Shown here: positions 54,528-63,548 of the stretch, piece by piece
How the letters are laid out: the number at the start of each line of letters is the position of its first letter
How positions within the stretch are numbered: the first letter of the stretch is position 1
Assembly (NCBI GenBank): GCA_018818785.1
Contig: JAHIRF010000002.1
Coordinates: 186,001-250,000, forward strand
From: Thermoplasmatota archaeon
Lineage (GTDB): Archaea > Thermoplasmatota > Thermoplasmata > UBA10834
Reading direction: 5' to 3'
Length of the DNA stretch: 64,000 bases
Position numbers and translations under genes: made by a program
Notes under the pieces: generated by a model
Told to the model about the DNA's origin: nothing
What the model saw: only the letters and a program-made list of their open reading frames with translations
Database searches by the model: none

Positions 54528-55036
54528 ACAAACCTGCTCGAATGCTCCTGGAGCTACCTGGAGCGGATGAGATCGATGAGCTCGCCAGGAGCACACCAGA
54601 GTTGAATGTCCGCAAGTTCGAGTACGACATGAAAGGGGCAAATGCGGATCTGGATTACACTCCCTGCAAGGGCAGGATCATCATAGTAGTCATGGGAGAG
54701 AAGGGCACGGTGCTCATTGAGCCTGAATCCAGTGGCAAATGGTCGCTCCCCTCGGGATTCATAAATACGTACGAGAAGGTCGAAGAATCGGTGACGAGGA
54801 TCGCCAAGGAGACTTGCGGAGTCACGCTGAGGAGTCGTCAACTCATAGCCATGTTCGATGTCATCCGGCACTTCAAGGAAGTCACCATCAAAAGGCTGTA
54901 CATAGTCTACTCGGCCATCACCGACGATTCAGATTTGGGCGGATCGGAACGGGCCAGATTCATGACGGACATACCTGACGACCTCGAACTTGACGAGATG
55001 GACCGCGCAGCCATAGAAAATTGCGAAGGGAAATGA
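54524..55036 (+). CDS. Nudix-like protein with degenerate catalytic box
   Basis: 170 residues from TTG at 54524, preceded by gaggttg, and overlapping the aspS stop by 4 bp. The fold resembles a Nudix hydrolase (RIIIVVMGEKGTVLIEPESSGKWSLPSGFI). The Nudix box reads G-x5-E-x7-R-IAKETCGV where the consensus is REUxEExGU, so the second and one later Glu are missing. It may be a binding or inactive member. Coupled to aspS, so a link to translation or nucleotide sensing is possible. Confidence 0.7.
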   Translation: MNKPARMLLELPGADEIDELARSTPELNVRKFEYDMKGANADLDYTPCKGRIIIVVMGEKGTVLIEPESSGKWSLPSGFINTYEKVEESVTRIAKETCGVTLRSRQLIAMFDVIRHFKEVTIKRLYIVYSAITDDSDLGGSERARFMTDIPDDLELDEMDRAAIENCEGK

Positions 55037-55156
55037 ATTCAGGAATTCTCAGAAGTCTTCATTCAATCATTTCGTCGCGCAAGGTACCTAGCAGCACTTT
55101 CGCATAACCTCCCAAAAGTGTCTTAATCTCTCTCAGGGATATGCACCAGGAAGGCG

Positions 55157-55672
55157 ATGGGAAAGATTTTTGAGCGTGAGCTCAAGGGCATTCTTGCTGC
55201 AAACGAAGACATCCTCAGCAGAGTCACCAAGACTTGCGACGAGCATGAGAGGGAGGGATATCTCAAGATACGAGAGAGACCGTTTATGGTCGTCCGAGGA
55301 GCTGGCTCGCTCGGAATAGACCTCGTTGCGATACGCTCCGAACTCTCGCTGCCGATAGAGGTTAAGAGTTCCACGAGCGATGTGCTCAGGTTCAGCAGAA
55401 GCGAGAAGCTCGCGATCCAGGCGCAGGAGATGATGGATGATTGCAGACGTGTGGGACTGATGCCCATATACGCATTCAGGTACAAGCGGCAGAGAGGAGA
55501 CGCGTGGAGGATATTCACACTCGACATAGGACCCATAAATGGAAGACTCAAACCCATCTACCAGCGGCTCCCCAAGATCACACCGTCTAAGGAGGGTAAT
55601 CTGATAATGCGTTGGAACGAAGGAATGCCTCTCAGCAAATTCATCGAGTACATCGTGATGCTGCAATCGTGA
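55157..55672 (+). CDS. Hjc-like Holliday junction resolvase/PD-(D/E)XK nuclease
   Basis: 171 residues. The N-terminal ERELKGIL helix and MVVRGAGSLGIDLVAIR..LPIEVKSS give the E-D-(E)-x-K catalytic pattern (E6 or E8, D55, E68, K70), as in archaeal Hjc. It is longer than typical Hjc (about 120-130) through a C-terminal extension ending SKFIEYIVML. Assignment as the main resolvase is likely but not certain. Confidence 0.75.
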   Translation: MGKIFERELKGILAANEDILSRVTKTCDEHEREGYLKIRERPFMVVRGAGSLGIDLVAIRSELSLPIEVKSSTSDVLRFSRSEKLAIQAQEMMDDCRRVGLMPIYAFRYKRQRGDAWRIFTLDIGPINGRLKPIYQRLPKITPSKEGNLIMRWNEGMPLSKFIEYIVMLQS

Positions 55673-55724
55673 TCTTCAACATGATCTGAAGCCGATCAGC
55701 TGCAAATCGCGAACATGTTATGGG

Positions 55725-56309
55725 TTGAATTCATATGATAGTAGAGAATTGACTGAGCGAGGAGATAATCTGAGCAAGACGGAGGAAAACCTGAAAGCAG
55801 CCCTCGCTGGAGAGAGTGAGGCGAGGGCAAAGTATGTCAAATGGGCCGGGGCGGCCAACAAAGAGGGCCACCAAGCGTTAGCGAAGATCTTCATGGAGAC
55901 CGCAGAGAACGAGTATGAGCATGCAGCGATGCTCATCAAGCTGCTCAGGATGGTTGGGACCACAGAGGAGAATCTCAAGAAAGCCGTCGAAGGCGAGACC
56001 CATGAATGGACCAGTATGTATCCAGGATTCGCCAGAACCGCACGTGAAGAGGGTAACGAAGCCGCAGCTGAGTTCTTCGAGCACGTGATAAGCATCGAGA
56101 GGCACCATGCAAAGAGATACCAGCTGCTTCTGGATAGGCTCAAGGATGGCTCCTTGTACAAGTCAGACAAGGATGAGATCTGGTTCTGCACCAACTGTGG
56201 CTATCTTCACAAGGGCAAGGAATCACTGGACAACTGCCCTAACTGCCAGCATCCAAAAGGATACTTCAAGCGGGTTTGCGAGATAGACTACGGAAAGGTC
56301 GAACTCTAG
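55725..56309 (+). CDS. rbr: Rubrerythrin, probable non-AUG start
   Basis: Peroxide-reducing diiron protein with a rubredoxin tail. The family start is SKTEENLKAALAGESEARAKY, whose first codon here (55770) is CTG with gaggagataat 5 nt upstream. The annotated start uses TTG at 55725, and TTG at 55749 is another option. Diiron ligands are ExxH/E motifs (ENEYEHAAM, ETHEW, EFFEHVISIERHH). A C-terminal rubredoxin domain carries CTNC and CPNC. A terminator hairpin follows at 56324. Confidence 0.9.
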   Translation: MNSYDSRELTERGDNLSKTEENLKAALAGESEARAKYVKWAGAANKEGHQALAKIFMETAENEYEHAAMLIKLLRMVGTTEENLKKAVEGETHEWTSMYPGFARTAREEGNEAAAEFFEHVISIERHHAKRYQLLLDRLKDGSLYKSDKDEIWFCTNCGYLHKGKESLDNCPNCQHPKGYFKRVCEIDYGKVEL

Positions 56310-56323
56310 AAAACCGAATGGCG

Positions 56324-56345
56324 GCACGGAGTTCATGTTCCGTGC
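56324..56345 (+). terminator. Terminator hairpin after rubrerythrin
   Basis: GCACGGA and TCCGTGC form a 7-bp stem with an 8-nt loop, 14 bp after the stop, followed by an AT-rich tail with T-runs (attattattttcc). Confidence 0.6.
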
Positions 56346-56520
56346 GCCAAATTATTATTTTCCGACGATGTTCAGCACTCATAGGGTTCATCACAGGTCA
56401 TAAGACCTCAGCTGACCCGTTTCTCATCATCAGATCGAGCTAACGCGCTCTTGATATTTGAGCATCGGCCCAGGTCTTTGGCGCGTCGATTATATAGAGA
56501 CGCCCGACCGTCTGGGTATC

Positions 56521-57156
56521 GTGGATCCGGTCAGCGATAACATCTGGGTATTCCTCGCGATGGCCATCGTGATATCGTTCTCAGGAGTCATGATGCCAGG
56601 CCCTGTACTAGCGGCTACCATCGCGAAAGGATACAAGGATGAGAAGGCAGGCATCCAGATAGCGCTAGGTCATGGGCTCATCGAATTTCCGCTTATGGCG
56701 CTGATAGTCCTCAGCATGGGCTATGTCTTCGAGAATTCAATGATCATGCTTGGCATAGGCCTCGTAGGAGGGCTCCTCCTCGCCCTCATGGGCATGATGA
56801 TGGTTAGACGCAGAAAGGAGATCGCGACATCCGGAAAGGACCCCATACTAGGGGGCGCTTTCATGGCAGGCATCATAACGACCTCCGCGAACCCATACTT
56901 CTTCCTGTGGTGGGCCACGGTAGGGGCATTGCTGATCTTCTCGGCTCAATGGTTCGGACCAATCGTGGTCCTCGCATTCGCAATAGTACACTGGAGCTGC
57001 GACCTCGCATGGTACAGCCTCACATCATTCGCTGTTTTCAGGAGCAAACATCTCTGGACGCCACTCGTCCACGAGATAATCTTCGGCACATGCGGGGCGC
57101 TAATGATCATATTCGGAGTATACTTCATGGTGGGTCCGATAATGGACGCGACCTGA
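56521..57156 (+). CDS. LysE-family amino-acid exporter
   Basis: 211 residues from GTG at 56521; a longer frame begins at TTG 56458. A TATA box (gattatatag, 56488-56497) lies 24-33 bp before the GTG, within the longer frame, so a leaderless transcript starting at or near the GTG fits best. About six membrane helices, with the family signature PGPVLAATIAKGYKDEKAGIQIALGHGLIEFPLM, and TTSANPYFFLWWATVG in the middle. Substrate unknown. Confidence 0.85.
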   Translation: MDPVSDNIWVFLAMAIVISFSGVMMPGPVLAATIAKGYKDEKAGIQIALGHGLIEFPLMALIVLSMGYVFENSMIMLGIGLVGGLLLALMGMMMVRRRKEIATSGKDPILGGAFMAGIITTSANPYFFLWWATVGALLIFSAQWFGPIVVLAFAIVHWSCDLAWYSLTSFAVFRSKHLWTPLVHEIIFGTCGALMIIFGVYFMVGPIMDAT

Positions 57157-57167
57157 GAGGCGACCCT

Positions 57168-58073
57168 TCACCGGCCAGCCTTGATCATCCGTTCCAGAGG
57201 GACACGCGCCTTCCTTATGATATCAGTCGGAAGTTCGATCTTGTATTGGATCCTGGTGAGCGAGTCACGAACGTCTTCGAGTGATATCTCGCGCATGTTC
57301 GGACAAGTGGCATTTGGCACCTCATAGAAGACCTTGCCGGGAGACTCGCGCCTGAGCCGGTGTAACATGTTGCTCTCAGTGCCAATTATGAATTCATTCT
57401 TGGCGGATGCCTGGATATGCCTGATGATGCCCTCAGTCGAGAATGCGTAGTCTGCATAATCTATGATTTCCGGCGTGCATTCAGGATGGACTAGTATCTC
57501 GGCGCCAGGATGTTCAGTCCTTAGTTTGACGAGATCGTCTTTCTTGATATTCATGTGTGTGGGACAGTAGCCAGGCCAGAAGATCATTTCTTTGTCCTTG
57601 ACGAACCTCTGAATGTACAAGCCAAGGTTAGTGTCCGGCACGAATATGATCTTCTCATCGGGCAATGACTGGACGATCTTCACAGCATTCGCGGATGTGC
57701 AACATATGTCCGTCTCGGCCTTGACATCGGCGCTTGTGTTGACATATGATACGACCGGTGCCCCTGGATGCTCTGCCTTCAGCTCCCTGAGGGACTTGAC
57801 ATCCACCATACCAGCCATAGGGCATTTCGATTTCAGGTTCGGATGAAGCACCATCTTCTCAGGGTTCAGGATCTTCGCAGATTCTGCCATAAAGTCTACG
57901 CCGCAGAAGACAATCACGCTCGCCTCCGTTTTCGATGCCTGAACAGACAGACCGAACGAATCGCCAAGAAAATCCGATATCTCCTGGACCTCTTTGCGCT
58001 GGTAGTTGTGACCCAGTATCACTGCGTTCTTCTCTTCTTTCAGTTTCAGTATCTGATTCTGAAGGGCGTCCAT
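57168..58073 (-). CDS. nadA: Quinolinate synthase
   Basis: Condenses iminoaspartate with dihydroxyacetone phosphate to quinolinate for NAD synthesis. 301 residues from the ATG at 58073; an upstream ATG at 58148 adds 25 residues that precede the family start. Motifs: VILGHNYQRKEVQEISDFLGDSFGL, FCGVDFMAESAKIL (first Cys ligand), ICCTSANA (second), and ATCPNM (third), holding the single [4Fe-4S]. Convergent with LysE and divergent from korD. Confidence 0.95.
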   Translation of the reverse strand: MDALQNQILKLKEEKNAVILGHNYQRKEVQEISDFLGDSFGLSVQASKTEASVIVFCGVDFMAESAKILNPEKMVLHPNLKSKCPMAGMVDVKSLRELKAEHPGAPVVSYVNTSADVKAETDICCTSANAVKIVQSLPDEKIIFVPDTNLGLYIQRFVKDKEMIFWPGYCPTHMNIKKDDLVKLRTEHPGAEILVHPECTPEIIDYADYAFSTEGIIRHIQASAKNEFIIGTESNMLHRLRRESPGKVFYEVPNATCPNMREISLEDVRDSLTRIQYKIELPTDIIRKARVPLERMIKAGR

Positions 58074-58291
58074 CTTCTCAGTTTCGACGTTAGCAAGAGG
58101 AGCGTAATAAATGCTTTGCTGGGAACACACGACTGCATAATAGTGCATTCGCAGTGTGATTGAATGATTTTCTTGCGTTTTGCCAACATTTTGACCACTC
58201 AGCTGTAAAAGTGGCCAGTAGATGCTTTAGCGAATTCCTTTATGTCACGAACATTCAAATATCGTACGCCCAATCGCGCGTGCAGAGCAAA

Positions 58292-58534
58292 ATGAAACCC
58301 GTCGTTGATCTGAAGTACTGCAAGGGATGCAATATCTGCATCTATATGTGCCCTAAGAAGTGCTACTCGAAGGGGGTAGACATCTCTCCTCGCGGATACT
58401 TCGCCGCGGTCGTGAGCGAACCACAGAATTGTTACAATCACAAGAGAGAAGGAAAGCTCATTTGCGAACTCTGCGTCCTCAGCTGTCCGGACCAGGCGAT
58501 ATCTTGGCATCCAGAAGGAGAGGAGACGAAATGA
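58292..58534 (+). CDS. korD: 2-Oxoglutarate (2-oxoacid):ferredoxin oxidoreductase delta subunit
   Basis: 80-residue ferredoxin-like subunit with start MKPVVDLKYCKGCNICIYMCP. Cluster ligands CKGCNICIYMC with CP later, and CELCVLSCP, form two [4Fe-4S] sites. It overlaps korA by 4 bp (ATGA). First gene of korD-A-B-C-acdB. Confidence 0.9.
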   Translation: MKPVVDLKYCKGCNICIYMCPKKCYSKGVDISPRGYFAAVVSEPQNCYNHKREGKLICELCVLSCPDQAISWHPEGEETK

Positions 58535-59661
58535 GTCTAACACCAGGAGAGTATTTCCTTCAGGGGAACGAAGCGTGCGTAGAAGCAGCATTGGTCTCGG
58601 GCCTGAATTTCTTCGCAGGGTATCCAATCACACCTTCGACGGAGATAGCCGAAGGGCTGGCGAGGAGGCTTCCAGAGGTGGGAGGCGCATTCCTGCAGAT
58701 GGAAGATGAGATTGCTTGCGTTTCCGCAATAATTGGGGCCTCCTGGGGCGGAGTGAAATCGATGACCGCCACATCAGGCCCAGGCCTTTCGTTGATGCAA
58801 GAGGCCATTGGATACGCAGCAATGTCAGAGACCCCTATGGTCATAGCCAATGTGATGAGGGGAGGGCCGTCTACGGGTCAGCCTACAAGGGCATCCCAGG
58901 GGGATGTGATGGCCACCAAGTGGGGATCCCATGGAGACTATCAGGTCATAGCGTTCGCACCAGCCAGTGTCCAGGAGATGTTCGATCTCACAATCAAAGC
59001 GTTCAATTACGCAGAGAAGTACAGAGTGCCCACATTCGTCCTGTCGGATGCGGAGATCGGCCACATGAGAGGCCTTCTGAACGTACCCAGCAACATCAAG
59101 ATCGTGAACAGGAAGGAGAAGGGTGTGCGCAGAACAGATGAAGCGTACGATGTCCCAGATGACCTCGTCCCGCCATTCCCGACATTTGGCAAAGGAAACA
59201 AGGCGGCAGTCACTGGCATGACCCACGGACCTGATTCCAGAATAGAGCCAGAGGACCCGAAGATCCATCAGGAGCTCGTCTCCAGACTCAACGACAAGAT
59301 CACCAAGAATCGAAGAGACATCAACAAGTGGGATTTGCTCTGCCCGGACTCCAAGCATATGATAATCTCATACGGCTCTGCGTCGTTCGGCGCGCGAGAA
59401 GTCGCAGCCGAAGATGACCGCATCGGTCTGCTCCGATTGAAGACCATATGGCCGCTCCCTGAAGAACCCATACGCGAGGCCGCTTCGAAGGCGGAGCACA
59501 TCCTCGTGTGCGAGATGAACATGGGTCAGCTGTATCACGACATCAAGAGGGTCGCGCTTGAGGCAGGGTGCAAGAAGATCGAACTGCTTCCGAAGATAGG
59601 AGGGGAGCCGCCGACACCAGGAGAGGTCAGGCACAAGCTCAGAGAGATGGGGGCGATTTGA
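58531..59661 (+). CDS. korA: 2-Oxoglutarate (2-oxoacid):ferredoxin oxidoreductase alpha subunit
   Basis: 376 residues from the ATG at 58531. FAGYPITPSTEIAEGLARRL and LQMEDEIACVSAIIGASWGGVKSMTATSGPGLSLMQEAIG are alpha-subunit hallmarks. Substrate is probably 2-oxoglutarate, since the family is KorAB-like, but related 2-oxoacids are possible. Translationally coupled at both ends. Confidence 0.92.
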   Translation: MSLTPGEYFLQGNEACVEAALVSGLNFFAGYPITPSTEIAEGLARRLPEVGGAFLQMEDEIACVSAIIGASWGGVKSMTATSGPGLSLMQEAIGYAAMSETPMVIANVMRGGPSTGQPTRASQGDVMATKWGSHGDYQVIAFAPASVQEMFDLTIKAFNYAEKYRVPTFVLSDAEIGHMRGLLNVPSNIKIVNRKEKGVRRTDEAYDVPDDLVPPFPTFGKGNKAAVTGMTHGPDSRIEPEDPKIHQELVSRLNDKITKNRRDINKWDLLCPDSKHMIISYGSASFGAREVAAEDDRIGLLRLKTIWPLPEEPIREAASKAEHILVCEMNMGQLYHDIKRVALEAGCKKIELLPKIGGEPPTPGEVRHKLREMGAI

Positions 59662-60479
59662 TGGAGGTATTCGATTTCTATCGTAAGGACCGATGGCCGC
59701 ACGTCTTCTGCCCCGGATGCGGCAACGGTACAGTGATGAACTGCTTCTACAGAGCGTTCAATGAACTAGGGTGGAATCTCGACAACACCGTCTTTGTCAG
59801 CGGCATAGGCTGCTCATCCAGAATACCATTGTACATCAACGCAGATGCTCTCCATACCACCCATGGACGGGCAGTCGCTTTCGCATCAGGGTTGAAGCTT
59901 GCGAGACCGGAGCTGGATATTGTGGTGTTCACAGGAGATGGCGATCTGGGCGCCATCGGCGGCAATCATTTCATAAATGGATGCAGGAGGAACATCGATA
60001 TGGATGTGATCTGCATCAACAACAACATCTACGGAATGACTGGTGGTCAGGCTTCGATTACCACTCCACACGACTTCCAGTCGACCACCACGCCCTATGG
60101 TAACAGGGAGTACCCGTTCGACCTTGCGGAGATCGCTGTCGCTGCGGGAGCGAATTATGTCGCCAGATGGACAACCAGACACGTTCACGAACTGACCAAA
60201 TCGATCAAGATTGCATTGGAAAAGAAGGGATTCAACCTCATCGAGGTGGTGTCCCAATGTCCCACCAATTTCGGTCGGCGGAACAAGATGGGAGACGCAT
60301 CCATCATGCTCGAATGGTTCAAGGAGAATTCGGTCAGACGCGAGAAGGCACGGAGTGCAGCGGTCGACCATGTCGACCTGAACCTCGCGGGGCAGGTAAC
60401 CATCGGGGAGTTCGTGAATAGGGACAGGGAATGCTATCAGGAGCGCATAGGAGTTGAGAAGCATGGAGAGAAGCATTAG
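59661..60479 (+). CDS. korB: 2-Oxoglutarate (2-oxoacid):ferredoxin oxidoreductase beta subunit
   Basis: 272 residues; the start ATG shares one base with the korA stop. Carries CPGCGNGTVMNC for the cluster, and FTGDGDLGAIGGNHF..NNNIYGMTGG for TPP and Mg. Its ~17-bp 3' overlap with korC suggests coupled translation. Confidence 0.92.
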   Translation: MEVFDFYRKDRWPHVFCPGCGNGTVMNCFYRAFNELGWNLDNTVFVSGIGCSSRIPLYINADALHTTHGRAVAFASGLKLARPELDIVVFTGDGDLGAIGGNHFINGCRRNIDMDVICINNNIYGMTGGQASITTPHDFQSTTTPYGNREYPFDLAEIAVAAGANYVARWTTRHVHELTKSIKIALEKKGFNLIEVVSQCPTNFGRRNKMGDASIMLEWFKENSVRREKARSAAVDHVDLNLAGQVTIGEFVNRDRECYQERIGVEKHGEKH

Positions 60480-61041
60480 GTTCACTGGCTTCGGTGGACA
60501 GGGCGTCATTCTGATGGGGATAGTCGCCGCCAGAGCAGCCGCACTCTATGACAAGCCTGTCGGAAAGGATGGGAAGACCCAGCGAAAGAGCGCGATCCAG
60601 ACTCAGTCCTATGGTCCATCAGCCAGGGGAGGCCACTCTAAGTGTGATGTGAAGATATCCACGACGGAGATGCATTACCCATTCGTCGAGATTCCAGATT
60701 ACCTTGTCGTGATGTCCCAGCAGGCCTATGAGAAGTACATAGACGAGATCAAGCCGGAAACCAAGATAATCATCGACCCAGACCTCGTAAGCGGAAAGCC
60801 GCAAGGACATGCATACTACATACCTGCCACCAAGACTGCGGATGAGTTGGGGACAAGGGTGGTCTCCAACGTGGTTATGCTGGGAGCGTTCAGGGAGATA
60901 TCGGACATAGTCACTTACAGCGCCCTCGAGAAAGCCATGCTGGAATCGGTCCCGAAGGCGACCCACGACCTCAACAAGTCTGCGCTCGCCCTTGGGAAGA
61001 AGCTCGGGCTGGAAGCCATCCAGGGCAAGGGCAAGGATTAA
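60463..61041 (+). CDS. korC: 2-Oxoglutarate (2-oxoacid):ferredoxin oxidoreductase gamma subunit
   Basis: 192 residues. MERSIRFTGFGGQGVILMGIVAARAA is the gamma-domain glycine loop. QTQSYGPSARGGHSKCDVKIS is the KorC signature that separates it from PorC. Confidence 0.9.
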   Translation: MERSIRFTGFGGQGVILMGIVAARAAALYDKPVGKDGKTQRKSAIQTQSYGPSARGGHSKCDVKISTTEMHYPFVEIPDYLVVMSQQAYEKYIDEIKPETKIIIDPDLVSGKPQGHAYYIPATKTADELGTRVVSNVVMLGAFREISDIVTYSALEKAMLESVPKATHDLNKSALALGKKLGLEAIQGKGKD

Positions 61042-61073
61042 GGAGGCCAGGGCGCATCCGGAGACGGGGTAGC

Positions 61074-61727
61074 GTGTCAATAATAGATTCCGTGCATAAG
61101 GAGGGCAGGAAAGCCCTGGCAGAGAACGAGGTCAAGGAAGCCCTTCGAGAAGCGGGGATACCCACCACTGATTTTCAAGTAGGGAAGCGTTTCGACCAGA
61201 TCGATGCCAAGAAGCTCAAGTTCCCGGTTGTAATGAAGGTGTGCTCGCCAGACATCCTGCACAAAACAGATGTCGGCGGCGTCGTTCTGGACATCACAAA
61301 GGACCAGTTCGAACAGGAGTTCAACAAACTGAGCCAGAAGTTCCCGAAGGAGAACATCCTGGTCGAATCGATGCAGGACAGGAAGGTCGAGGTCATCATT
61401 GGCCTCATCAACGACCGCACATTCGGGCTGACCATAATGTTCGGGCTTGGCGGCATCTATACAGAAGTCTACAAGGATGTGACATTCAGAGTAGTCCCAA
61501 TCAGAAGGCAGGATGCAGAGGAGATGCTGAAGGAGATCAAGGCTGCGCCGATACTCGAAGGATTCAGGAAGATAAAACTGGATCGAGAAGCGATAATAAA
61601 CCTTCTCCTTGCAGTGTCCGCCTTCGGCGAGAAGCACATGGAGATACTGGACCAGATGGATCTTAACCCAGTATTTGTGAAGACGAAGGGCGTTATCGTG
61701 GTGGACGCGAAGATGCTCCTTAAATAG
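61074..61727 (+). CDS. acdB: ADP-forming acetyl-CoA synthetase beta subunit
   Basis: 217-residue ATP-grasp subunit from GTG at 61074. FPVVMKVCSPDILHKTDVGGVVLDI, the MFGLGGIYTEVYKDVTFR loop and DLNPVFVKTKGVIVVDAKMLL are typical. Separated from acdA by about 10 kb, and placed at the end of the kor operon, 32 bp after korC. It would convert the acyl-CoA from KOR to acid plus ATP. Confidence 0.93.
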   Translation: MSIIDSVHKEGRKALAENEVKEALREAGIPTTDFQVGKRFDQIDAKKLKFPVVMKVCSPDILHKTDVGGVVLDITKDQFEQEFNKLSQKFPKENILVESMQDRKVEVIIGLINDRTFGLTIMFGLGGIYTEVYKDVTFRVVPIRRQDAEEMLKEIKAAPILEGFRKIKLDREAIINLLLAVSAFGEKHMEILDQMDLNPVFVKTKGVIVVDAKMLLK

Positions 61728-61768
61728 GATATCGCGCTTGAGTGGATATCTGAAACTGAGGTATATCG

Positions 61769-62368
61769 TTGATCGCCAAAGGAGGGCGTGTGTTCGTTGC
61801 AATAAGCGCGGCAGCGGCAGCCATCCTTCTCCCAGTGAACGCAATGTTCTGTATCGGTTTCGCAGTGCTCACGGGATTCTTCATATTCGTTTTCAGAGAT
61901 CCTAAGAGAACTGTTGGAAGCGGAGTGGTGTCACCTGCGGATGGAGTAATCAGGCAGATAGACCCTGAGAAAGGGTTGGTATCGATATATCTCTCACTCA
62001 GCAATGTTCATGTCACCAGGGCGCCGATCTCTGGTTCAATCGAGAAGGTCACGCGATATCCAGGCAAGCACCTACCAGCATATAGTCACCGATCCCCAAA
62101 CAATGAACGAATCGAAATGGAAATGGATACGAAAATCGGGCCAATGTCAATCATGCATATGTCAGGGATCCTTGCACGGAGGATTGTGCCATATATAGAA
62201 GAGGGGCACACGGTCTCGAAAGGGAAGAAATTGGCACTGATAAGATTCGGATCCAGGGTCGATCTATTCCTGCCACCCACGAAAGTCGTGCTGAAAGCGG
62301 TTGTGGGTCAGAAGGTCAGAGCCGGGGTGACCTGCATCGCGGAGGTACTCGATGAGCGCACTGGGTAA
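61769..62368 (+). CDS. asd: Archaetidylserine decarboxylase (Psd family)
   Basis: 199 residues from TTG. It makes archaetidylethanolamine. One or two N-terminal membrane helices are followed by the core SPADGVI (D58), NVHVTRAPISGS (H81) and IRFGSRVD. The G161-S162 bond in the last is the self-cleavage site that makes the pyruvoyl cofactor. The short form lacks the bacterial LGST context but is normal for archaea. Overlaps the synthase gene by 17 bp. Confidence 0.9.
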   Translation: MIAKGGRVFVAISAAAAAILLPVNAMFCIGFAVLTGFFIFVFRDPKRTVGSGVVSPADGVIRQIDPEKGLVSIYLSLSNVHVTRAPISGSIEKVTRYPGKHLPAYSHRSPNNERIEMEMDTKIGPMSIMHMSGILARRIVPYIEEGHTVSKGKKLALIRFGSRVDLFLPPTKVVLKAVVGQKVRAGVTCIAEVLDERTG

Positions 62369-63131
62369 GGTCTCATTCGGGGATCTGTTCACGCTCGCTA
62401 ATGGCGTACTTGGATTCGTCGCAATCGCATATGTCGTCGCTGGGAGCTATCTCTATGCGACAGGGCTCTTGCTCATATCCATGATCATGGACGGCCTGGA
62501 TGGTTACTCGGCAAGGAGATTTGGGAGCAAGCACACTAGAGGACAAGTCCTGGATTCCATCTCAGATTCCATCTCATTCGCGTTTGCACCAGCACTGCTC
62601 ATCTATGCTGAACTGCGAGATCCATTGGTCGCATCGCCGACTGGATCGTTGGAGAACTTCGCAATCCTGATCTGTGCTGCAGCATTCATGGCGGCCGGCC
62701 TATTCAGACTCGCGAGATTCAGCGCCGGTGGATATCAATTAAGATACTTCACAGGTATACCCGCGCCTGCAGCCGCGCTGTTCATATTACTCGTCTGCAT
62801 GTTATTCGGGGCGACCGATGGAAGTGAATCCAGCGACCTATATTTCGCAATCGACGAGGTTCCCGTGGTTATCCTCCTGTGCGCAGTCGCTTCAAGTATG
62901 CTCATGGTATCGCAGATACCATATCCCAAAGTGAAGGGATGGATGGCCAAGGTTTCAGCTATGGGAATCGCCGCTGCGATCATGCCATACATTGTAGGAC
63001 TGGCTATTGTCGACGACCAACAATTATATACGGCGTTCTCACGTACCGCCACAGGCATCGCTCTGGCACTTACAATCTGCTATGTCATAGGGGGGCCGTT
63101 GTATGAAAGACGAAAGAGAGCGGAAAGCTGA
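62352..63131 (+). CDS. Archaetidylserine synthase (CDP-alcohol phosphatidyltransferase)
   Basis: 259 residues with about eight membrane helices. The CDP-alcohol motif is DG(x)2AR(x)8G(x)3D(x)3D: D50-G51, A54-R55, G64, D68, D72. The PssA-like N-terminus and its coupling to asd suggest it makes archaetidylserine for the decarboxylase. Overlaps mptD by 29 bp. Confidence 0.9.
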   Translation: MSALGKVSFGDLFTLANGVLGFVAIAYVVAGSYLYATGLLLISMIMDGLDGYSARRFGSKHTRGQVLDSISDSISFAFAPALLIYAELRDPLVASPTGSLENFAILICAAAFMAAGLFRLARFSAGGYQLRYFTGIPAPAAALFILLVCMLFGATDGSESSDLYFAIDEVPVVILLCAVASSMLMVSQIPYPKVKGWMAKVSAMGIAAAIMPYIVGLAIVDDQQLYTAFSRTATGIALALTICYVIGGPLYERRKRAES

Positions 63132-63510
63132 TGCTCATTTCATGTGCTCCGATTCGGAGAGAGCCACTTTTGAGGCTGGTATCAAACTCGGCACGATATA
63201 TCATCAGTTCGTAGGTGTCCCGCTGAACACAGACAACGTGGAGACTCTTGAGAGGGCCATGGAAGCGGGAAGCATGGTCCAGCCATTCGTCGATAGCGTC
63301 AAGGTCCGCATTGACCGGACCAAACTGAGGGAGAAGGTGAACGAGTTCGGATACGTCTCTCTCACCGGTGATATGCTTGATGTCTCGATAGTCGTGAAGT
63401 ATAACGACACCGTGGTCGAAGCAGCCATGAAGTTCGTCAAGGAGATGAACTACCCCCTGATGTTCGTCAGCAGGATCGTGAAGGGCGGGAAGGATGCGGC
63501 TCATTCATGA
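63103..63510 (+). CDS. mptD: Dihydroneopterin aldolase MptD
   Basis: 135 residues of the archaeal MptD family (DUF372), cleaving 7,8-dihydroneopterin in methanopterin-type cofactor synthesis. The signature is FMCSDSERATFEAGIKLGTIYHQFVGVPL, followed by GSMVQPFVDSVKVRID. It may be co-transcribed with the lipid genes, with which it overlaps. Confidence 0.88.
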   Translation: MKDERERKADAHFMCSDSERATFEAGIKLGTIYHQFVGVPLNTDNVETLERAMEAGSMVQPFVDSVKVRIDRTKLREKVNEFGYVSLTGDMLDVSIVVKYNDTVVEAAMKFVKEMNYPLMFVSRIVKGGKDAAHS

Positions 63511-63548
63511 TCCATCTTCCCAACGGGCGGTTAAGATTTATGACACAC

